Below, in pieces: positions 5,347-9,574 of a DNA stretch of 9,574 nt. The translations under genes were made by a program, and so were the position numbers. Below the pieces are notes generated by a model. That model was not told where the DNA came from. It did no database searches and saw nothing but the letters and a program-made list of their open reading frames with translations. The stretch lies in assembly GCA_050725495.1 (NCBI GenBank), contig JBOHHM010000156.1, positions 1 to 9,574 of the forward strand, written 5' to 3'. The number at the start of each line of letters is the position of its first letter. Position 1 is the stretch's first letter. This stretch comes from JBOHHM01 sp050725495 (GTDB taxonomy: Bacteria > Pseudomonadota > Gammaproteobacteria > Burkholderiales > Burkholderiaceae_C).

Positions 5347-6561
5347 TTACCTTGAACTCAACAATGGGGCCACATCGACGCGGTAGGCGCTGAAGGCCGG
5401 CAGCGCAGCTGCCAGTCCCGCCACGCCCACGGCCGCGGCCGGAATCCAACCCTCGGCGGCGAGCCACAGCCAGCCCGTGACCGGCAGCGATTTTTCAGCC
5501 TGCAGCGCATAGCCTACCAAAGCAGTCAAGAGGTGGCCGCCCAGCAACCCCAGGGCCGATGCCAGAATCGCCAGCCACAGGGCCTCGCACAGCACCAGTC
5601 CTGCGACCTTGGCCGGCGGGGCGCCCAGCATGCGCAGCAGGGCCAGATCAGCCCGGCGCTCGTGCACCGCGTTCCACAGCGCGATGAACACGCTCAAGGC
5701 CGCGGTGAGCAGCAGCACCGCCCCCAAGCCGCGCAGCACCTCGGTGCCGACACCGACCATGCGCAGCAGCCGCGTGACCTCCACGGCCGGTGCAGCGGCC
5801 TGCATGCTGGTGCTGCTGTTGACAAAGCGCGGGAACGTGACGGCCGCCAGCGGACTTTTGTAAGTGATCAGGGCCAGCGTGATCTCGCGCTCGGCCTCCA
5901 GGGCCTGGCGGTCATCGTCGTCCAGCGCGGTCGCTTTTTCATGGACCTGCCAAACCGACTCGGTGGCCGTGAGGATCAGGCGGTCGAGCACGCAGCCGCA
6001 GGCCTGCAGCACACCGGTCACGGTATAGGGATGCTCGCCATGCGCATGGCCGCCGACCCCCAGACCATGCGAGCCCATGAAACGGTCGCCCGGCCTCATC
6101 GCCCGGCTCGCGCCGTCGCCCTGGGCCACCTGCGAGCCCAGCACCACCTGCATGGGATCGGTCCAGAGCCTGCCCTGGGCCAGCTGCGCCTGGTAGTGGC
6201 TGAGGTAGTCGGCCGTCGTGCCGACGATGCGAAAGCCCCGGTAACTGTCGCCCAGGCTCAGCGGAATCAGCTTCGCGACCTGGGGGTTCTGCTGCAGCTC
6301 CTGGACATCGGCGAGCGCGATATTGCCGGGCGGCACATCGATGTGGAACACGCCGGCCAGGATGAGCTGCATCGGGCTGCCCTTGGCGCCCACGACGAGG
6401 TCGATGCCGGCCAGGTCGCGCTCGAAGGCACGGTCGATCTGCTCGCTGGCCAGCAGCACAAAGCTGATCGAGGCCAGGCCGAGCGTGAGCAGCAGCAGGT
6501 TCAGCGTCGCGGCCAGCGGGCGCGACCATAGGTAGCGAAACGCGATAGCTACTATTTTCAT
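5347..6561 (-). CDS. MacB/FtsX-type ABC transporter permease of a probable metal locus
   Basis: 404 residues with the four-helix plan of the MacB/LolC class: helix 1 at about 17-38, a large periplasmic domain (about 40-265), then three helices near 275-298, 325-350 and 370-394. The segment RRADLALLRMLGAPPAKV between helices 2 and 3 is the FtsX-domain coupling region that meets the ATPase. In the periplasmic domain His165, His172, His174 and His177 cluster (GGHAHGEH at 170-177), and Cys188 and Cys190 follow closely. This could be a metal site and is not a general feature of MacB. PA4065 of P. aeruginosa is the comparable permease in a Zur-regulated operon. The ATG is embedded in the ATPase TGA (ATGA at 6558-6561), preceded by GAGGTG. 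Such permeases move envelope substrates mechanically and do not import ions through the membrane. Confidence 0.87.
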   Translation of the reverse strand: MKIVAIAFRYLWSRPLAATLNLLLLTLGLASISFVLLASEQIDRAFERDLAGIDLVVGAKGSPMQLILAGVFHIDVPPGNIALADVQELQQNPQVAKLIPLSLGDSYRGFRIVGTTADYLSHYQAQLAQGRLWTDPMQVVLGSQVAQGDGASRAMRPGDRFMGSHGLGVGGHAHGEHPYTVTGVLQACGCVLDRLILTATESVWQVHEKATALDDDDRQALEAEREITLALITYKSPLAAVTFPRFVNSSTSMQAAAPAVEVTRLLRMVGVGTEVLRGLGAVLLLTAALSVFIALWNAVHERRADLALLRMLGAPPAKVAGLVLCEALWLAILASALGLLGGHLLTALVGYALQAEKSLPVTGWLWLAAEGWIPAAAVGVAGLAAALPAFSAYRVDVAPLLSSR

Positions 6562-6564
6562 AGC
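6548..6564. repeat. 17-bp element D spanning the ATPase stop / permease start
   Basis: GCTAC (6548-6552), TATTTTC, ATAGC (6560-6564): arms match except for one base. It contains the overlapping TGA and ATG that join the ATPase and permease genes and codes for the first residues of the permease (MKIVA). Confidence 0.55.
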
Positions 6565-7226
6565 ACCTCACGGCCGATAGACATGGGCGCAGGGCCGATA
6601 TGGTGGACCTGCGCGCCGGCCAGCGCCTGCTCGACGCGGCGGTCGTGCGTGGCGATCACCAGCGTGGCGCCGCAGCGGGCCGCGCTGCCTTGCAGCAGTT
6701 GCAGCGCCGAGCGCGCCGCCTCGTCGTCGAGGCTGGCCGTGGGCTCGTCGGCCAGAATCACCTTCGGGTTCAGCAGCACGGCGCGCGCCAGCGCCACGCG
6801 CTGCGCCTGCCCGCCCGAGAGCTGCGAGGGCTTGCGCCGCGCCAGATCCGCCACGCCCAGGGCCTGCAGCGCATGCCGCACAGCGGCGCCGTCTTGCGCC
6901 AGGCCCGCGGCGAAGAACACCAGCGACAGATTGCCCGCCACCGTGAGCGCGTCGCTCAAATACAGCTTTTGCGGCAAAAAGCCCAGAGTCTTCGCCCGCC
7001 AAGCGTCACGCGCTACAAATTTGAGAGCGCCCAGCGACTGGCCGGCGACCTCCACGGCGCCGCTCGTGGCGCTCAGCAGTCCCGCCGCCAGGGCCAGCCA
7101 GGTTGACTTGCCCGAGCCCGAATTGCCGCGCAGCAGCAGCATGCCGCCCTGCGGCACATCGACATCGGCAAACTCCAGGGCCGTCCTGCCGGGGTACTGG
7201 TAGCGCAGTGAGCGGGTCGCAATCAC
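6558..7226 (-). CDS. ABC transporter ATP-binding protein, partner of the FtsX-type permease
   Basis: 222 residues, LolD/MacB-class size. All ATPase motifs are intact: Walker A GNSGSGKST (34-42), Q-loop LPQ (Gln86), signature LSGGQ (136-140), Walker B VILADE (156-161), D-loop SLDD (165-168) and switch His194 (IATHD). It powers the adjacent permease, as two ATPases with two permeases. The start is GTG (7224-7226), whose GTGA overlaps the msrA stop, implying coupled translation from msrA. PA4064 in the Pseudomonas zinc-regulated operon is the comparable protein. Repeat element E falls between Walker A and the Q-loop (around GALKFVA, 66-72). A role in lipoprotein sorting (LolD) is less likely because the neighbours are metal-related. 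Confidence 0.9.
   Translation of the reverse strand: MIATRSLRYQYPGRTALEFADVDVPQGGMLLLRGNSGSGKSTWLALAAGLLSATSGAVEVAGQSLGALKFVARDAWRAKTLGFLPQKLYLSDALTVAGNLSLVFFAAGLAQDGAAVRHALQALGVADLARRKPSQLSGGQAQRVALARAVLLNPKVILADEPTASLDDEAARSALQLLQGSAARCGATLVIATHDRRVEQALAGAQVHHIGPAPMSIGREVL
7012..7028. repeat. 17-bp degenerate element E inside the ATPase gene
   Basis: GCTAC (7012-7016), AAATTTG, AGAGC (7024-7028). Outer arms match with two mismatches, but the AAATTTG core fits the AT-rich centres of the other elements. The weakest member of the set; it could be chance. Confidence 0.3.
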
Positions 7227-7759
7227 GCCTTGACCCGCTGCGCGAAGGTCTTGCGGAACTTCTCGACCTTGGGCCCGACCACAAAGGCGCAGTAGCCCTG
7301 GTTCGGGTTCTTGGCGAAGTAGTCCTGGTGGTAGTCCTCGGCCGGCCAGTAGTTGGCCAGCGGCAGCACCTCGGTCACGATGGGCTGGCCGAACAGCTTG
7401 TCCTGGCTCATCTGGCGGATCATGTCGTCGGCCACCTGCTTGTGCTCGGGCGTGCTGAAATAAATGCCGCTGCGGTATTGCGTCCCGGCGTCGTTGCCCT
7501 GGCGGTTCAGCGTGGTCGGGTCGTGGATGACGAAGAAGATTTCAAGGATGTCGCGCAGGCTGATCTGCGCCGGGTCGTATTCGAGCCTGACCACTTCCAC
7601 ATGGCCGGTGTCGCCGCGGCAGACCTGCTCGTAGCTGGGGTTGACGACATGGCCGTTGCTGTAGCCGGACTCGACATCGCTCACGCCCTGCACGCGGTCA
7701 TAGACGGCTTCGAGGCACCAGAAGCAGCCGCCGCCCAGGGTGATGGTTTCTGTTGTCAT
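7223..7759 (-). CDS. msrA: Peptide-methionine (S)-S-oxide reductase MsrA
   Basis: 178 residues, normal for MsrA. The catalytic motif GGCFWC is at residues 10-15 with nucleophile Cys12. Further family landmarks are SGYSNGHVVNPSYEQVCRGDTGHVEVV (31-57), DPTTLNRQGNDAGTQYRSGIY (80-100), and the C-terminal AEDYHQDYF with Tyr and His near 143. Cys157 (NQGYC) may serve as resolving cysteine. The enzyme reduces the S epimer of methionine sulfoxide in proteins, using thioredoxin. The start ATG has GGAG nine bases upstream. It is the first gene of the minus-strand block and shares GTGA with the ABC ATPase gene, so it is probably co-transcribed with the metal genes. Most MsrA of this type are cytosolic, and no signal peptide is seen. 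Confidence 0.95.
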   Translation of the reverse strand: MTTETITLGGGCFWCLEAVYDRVQGVSDVESGYSNGHVVNPSYEQVCRGDTGHVEVVRLEYDPAQISLRDILEIFFVIHDPTTLNRQGNDAGTQYRSGIYFSTPEHKQVADDMIRQMSQDKLFGQPIVTEVLPLANYWPAEDYHQDYFAKNPNQGYCAFVVGPKVEKFRKTFAQRVKA

Positions 7760-7799
7760 GATCTTGGCTCCGGGGTTGGAATCGCACAGCGTCTAGTCG

Positions 7800-7816
7800 C
7801 CTGCGCTTGCCGCAGG
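7800..7816. terminator. Short hairpin after the LysR gene stop
   Basis: CCTGCG (7800-7805) and CGCAGG (7811-7816) form a perfect 6-bp stem with loop CTTGC, four bases beyond the LysR stop on the minus strand. No U-run follows, so termination would be weak and lysR transcription may run on into msrA. A CATAAT box (minus strand, 7819-7824) might serve an msrA promoter, but no -35 is evident. Confidence 0.3.
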
Positions 7817-7819
7817 GGA

Positions 7820-8728
7820 TTATGCGGATTTTGCGCTTTTCGCCTGCCTTGCGGCCTCGGCCCGCGCGAGCTCGAGGAACGCCGTGAGCGCCGCGTTGTC
7901 GTTGGCGGTTTTCCAGATGCAGTAGGACTGCGACTGAGCCACGCCCGCATCGAGCGGCACAAACACCGCGCCGCCCAGCGCCGAGTGGCGCAGGGCCGCC
8001 GGCACCAGCGCCACACCGAGGCCCTGCGACACCAGCGACACCACGCTGAGCCAATGCCGCACCTCGTGCCGCACCTCGGGGTAAAAGCCCGCATCGGTGC
8101 AAATGGCCAGGATGCGCTCGTAGTAGTCCGGCGACGCGCTGCGCGCGAACAGCACGAAGGGCTCGCCCTGCAGCAGCTTGAGCGCCAGGCTGCGCTTGCG
8201 CGCCAGCGGATGGCCCGCCGGCAGGCAGCAGACAAACGGCTCGCTCGCGAACAGCTGGTGCGACATCTCCGCCGGCAGCCTCGTGCTGTGCACAAAGCCC
8301 ACGTCGAGCTGGTCATGGGCCAGTTCGATCAGCTGGTCCTGCGAATTGAGCTCCCGCAGCACCACGCGCAGCAAGGGATGCTGGGCCTGGAACCTGCGCA
8401 GCATCTGCGGCAGGCCGCGGTAGAGCATCGCGCCGACAAAGCCGATGTGCAGCCGCCCCGCCAGCCCCTGCTCCACATCGCGCGCATGGCGCGCCGCTTC
8501 GCCGGCCTGCTCCAGCAGTGCCCGCGCGCGCGGCACGAAAGCCTTGCCCGCCGCCGTGAGCCGCACTTCCTTGCTGTTGCGCGTGAACAGGCGCGCGCCG
8601 ACCGAGGCTTCGAGCTGCTGGATGTTCAGGGAGAGTGGCGGCTGCGAGATCGACAGGCGGCGTGCCGCCCGGCCGAAGTGCAGTTCTTCGGCCACGGCCA
8701 GAAAGTAGCGCAGGTGACGAAATTCCAT
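7820..8728 (-). CDS. LysR-family transcriptional regulator
   Basis: 302 residues from ATG 8726-8728; the open frame runs further upstream, but MEFRHLRYFLAVAEELHFGRAARRL is the standard LysR N-terminus. The winged helix-turn-helix covers about 2-60 (AARRLSISQPPLSLNIQQLEASVGARLF), followed by the linker helix and a substrate-binding domain (about 91-290) starting GRLHIGFVGAMLYRGLP. The LRVVLRELNSQDQLIEL stretch and the ARSASPDYYERIL region resemble regulators of aromatic or short-chain acid catabolism (BenM/CatM-like branch), but the effector is unknown. It is divergent from the acyl-CoA dehydrogenase gene across 84 bases, so that gene is the likeliest target. No Shine-Dalgarno sequence precedes the start; a TATAAT box lies only 10 bases upstream, suggesting a very short leader. 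Confidence 0.93.
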   Translation of the reverse strand: MEFRHLRYFLAVAEELHFGRAARRLSISQPPLSLNIQQLEASVGARLFTRNSKEVRLTAAGKAFVPRARALLEQAGEAARHARDVEQGLAGRLHIGFVGAMLYRGLPQMLRRFQAQHPLLRVVLRELNSQDQLIELAHDQLDVGFVHSTRLPAEMSHQLFASEPFVCCLPAGHPLARKRSLALKLLQGEPFVLFARSASPDYYERILAICTDAGFYPEVRHEVRHWLSVVSLVSQGLGVALVPAALRHSALGGAVFVPLDAGVAQSQSYCIWKTANDNAALTAFLELARAEAARQAKSAKSA

Positions 8729-8812
8729 GAATTCAAAAATTATATTGCTCAAGCCATATTCAATATTGGACAGGTATGGTCTTGGCGCGAACAATGAAGC
8801 CAGGAGAGACCC
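8729..8812. promoter_or_regulatory. Divergent lysR / acyl-CoA dehydrogenase control region
   Basis: AT-rich by comparison with its surroundings. On the minus strand TATAAT (8739-8744) is a perfect -10 for lysR. Near-palindromes stand in the middle: TTCAATATTGGA (8759-8770, core CAATATTG perfect) and ATAT...ATAT around CTCAAG (8742-8759). LysR proteins bind imperfect T-N11-A dyads in such positions, but I cannot fix one exact box. AGGAG (8802-8806) is a good ribosome binding site for the ATG at 8813. No clear plus-strand promoter hexamers are seen. Confidence 0.5.
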
Positions 8813-9574
8813 ATGCCACAGACCGAAACATCGAGCCACCCCGTTCCCGACCAGCGCGGCGCCAACCTGTTCGCGACCGACCCCGGCCTGCAGTCGCTGC
8901 TGCCCGTCTACCTGCCGAGCGAGCTCGTCACGCACCTCAGGCCCCAGCTCATGCGGCTGGGCGAACTGGCCGGCGGCAGGCTCGACGAACTGGCCCAGAT
9001 CGCCGACAAGCATCCGCCCGAGTTGCAATACCGCTCCCGGGCCGGGCTGGACGAGCAGAAAGTGCTCAAGCACCCGGCCTATGTCGAAATGGAGCGCCTG
9101 GCCTTCAGCGACTACGCGCTGGCCGCGATCTCGCATCGCAGCGACGTGCTCGGCTGGCCGGGGCAACTACCGGCCACCGTCAAATACGCGCTGACCTATT
9201 TGTTCGTGCAGGCCGAGTTCGGTCTGTGCTGCCCTGTGTCGATGACCGACTCGCTGACCCGCACGCTCAAGAAATTCGGTGCGCCCGAGCTGCAGTACCG
9301 ATCCCGGACCGGGTGGGACGAACAGAAAGTGCTCAAGCACCCGGCCTATGTCGAAATGGAGCGCCTGGCCTTCAGCGAGTACGCATTGGCCGCCATTTCG
9401 CACCGCAGCGATGTGTTGGGCTGGCAGGGCCAAATGCCGGCCACCGTCAAGTACGCGCTGACCTATTTGTTCGTGCAGGCCGAGTTCGGCCTGTGCTGCC
9501 CGGTGTCGATGACCGACTCGCTCACGCGCACGCTCAAAAAATTCGGAGCGCCGGAACTCGTCGCGCGTTACCTG
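8813..9574 (+). CDS. Acyl-CoA dehydrogenase, N-terminal part with internal tandem duplication (3' truncated)
   Basis: 254 codons from the ATG with AGGAG upstream; no stop before the window ends. The N-terminus (NLFATDPGLQSLLPVYLP, then LRPQLMRLGELAGGRLDELA) and FVQAEFGLCCPVSMTDSLTRTLKKFG are what I know from a class of roughly 600-residue acyl-CoA dehydrogenases of beta-proteobacteria, which oxidise acyl-CoA with FAD. Only the N-terminal alpha-helical domain is visible; FAD and catalytic regions lie beyond. Odd feature: residues 69-157 recur as 158-246 with five substitutions (A/T, L/W, D/E, P/Q, L/M). Family members, as far as I recall, have this block once, so the helical domain is enlarged by 89 residues. 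The reading frame is unbroken. The product could be active, misfolded, or an assembly product; see the findings. Confidence 0.85.
   Translation, partial: MPQTETSSHPVPDQRGANLFATDPGLQSLLPVYLPSELVTHLRPQLMRLGELAGGRLDELAQIADKHPPELQYRSRAGLDEQKVLKHPAYVEMERLAFSDYALAAISHRSDVLGWPGQLPATVKYALTYLFVQAEFGLCCPVSMTDSLTRTLKKFGAPELQYRSRTGWDEQKVLKHPAYVEMERLAFSEYALAAISHRSDVLGWQGQMPATVKYALTYLFVQAEFGLCCPVSMTDSLTRTLKKFGAPELVARYL
9017..9550 (+). repeat. 267-bp in-frame tandem duplication in the acyl-CoA dehydrogenase gene
   Basis: Copy 1 is 9017-9283 and copy 2 is 9284-9550, directly adjacent and both 267 bp (89 codons). By hand alignment I count 27 base differences (about 90% identity) without gaps; 84 of 89 residues are identical. 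Most changes are synonymous third-position changes. Identical stretches of 56 and 38 bases interrupt the changes. The unit edges fall on a Pro-Glu-Leu codon trio seen three times (9017, 9284, 9551), possible microhomology at the junction. Confidence 0.95.

Noticed and set aside
7103..8797. A 564-codon plus-strand frame opposite msrA and the LysR gene
   Set aside because: Low-complexity His/Arg/Gln/Ala composition and full overlap with two well-recognised genes on the other strand.
8729..9166. N-terminal extension of the LysR frame by about 146 codons
   Set aside because: The standard LysR N-terminus begins at the ATG at 8726-8728; the extension lies antisense to the acyl-CoA dehydrogenase gene and across the divergent promoter.
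1..9574. CRISPR array, tRNA, rRNA or insertion sequence
   Set aside because: No regularly spaced repeats, no cloverleaf or rRNA-like stretch, and no transposase-like frame was recognised by eye.

Overview
The window looks like a chromosomal segment of a high-GC betaproteobacterium, most likely a member of the Comamonadaceae (Polaromonas, Rhodoferax, Acidovorax or Variovorax relatives). The codon use is strongly GC-biased, the protein families fit, and the spacers carry short palindromes and C/G-run hairpins of a kind I associate with that family. The assignment rests on recognition, not on a search.

Layout. Positions 1-120 are the 3' end of a probable MarR-type regulator (+). A roughly 200-base spacer with a good bidirectional terminator candidate separates it from a convergent AEC-family (auxin efflux carrier) transporter (318-1280, -). 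Divergent from the transporter is a two-gene toxin-antitoxin module (+): an AbrB/MazE-like antitoxin (1334-1558) whose ATGA overlaps a Doc/Fic-type toxin (1555-1941). The shared upstream region holds a TATAAC/GTTATA inverted repeat.

From 7759 down to 2060 on the minus strand lies a tightly packed seven-gene block: msrA, an ABC ATPase, a MacB/FtsX-type permease, a 79-residue secreted Cys/His-rich protein, a DUF3299-type periplasmic protein, a DUF2946-type His-rich membrane protein, and a ZnuD-like TonB-dependent receptor. ATPase, FtsX permease and DUF3299 protein together recall the Zur-regulated zinc loci of Pseudomonas (PA4063-PA4066) and Vibrio (zrg). With the ZnuD-like receptor, the block reads as an envelope-spanning zinc or related metal acquisition system. 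The periplasmic metal-binding protein of the known loci is not seen here; the small Cys/His proteins may take its place. No convincing Zur box was found.

Upstream of msrA, same strand, is a LysR-type regulator (7820-8728). It is divergent from an acyl-CoA dehydrogenase gene (8813 to the window end, incomplete). That gene holds the most striking feature of the window: an in-frame tandem duplication of 267 bp (89 residues). The copies are about 90% identical in DNA, but only 5 of 89 residues differ.

Five 17-bp elements of the form GCTAY-N7-RKAGY are scattered through the window. One is intergenic and four lie inside genes of the metal block, including one over a stop/start junction and one in a signal peptide.
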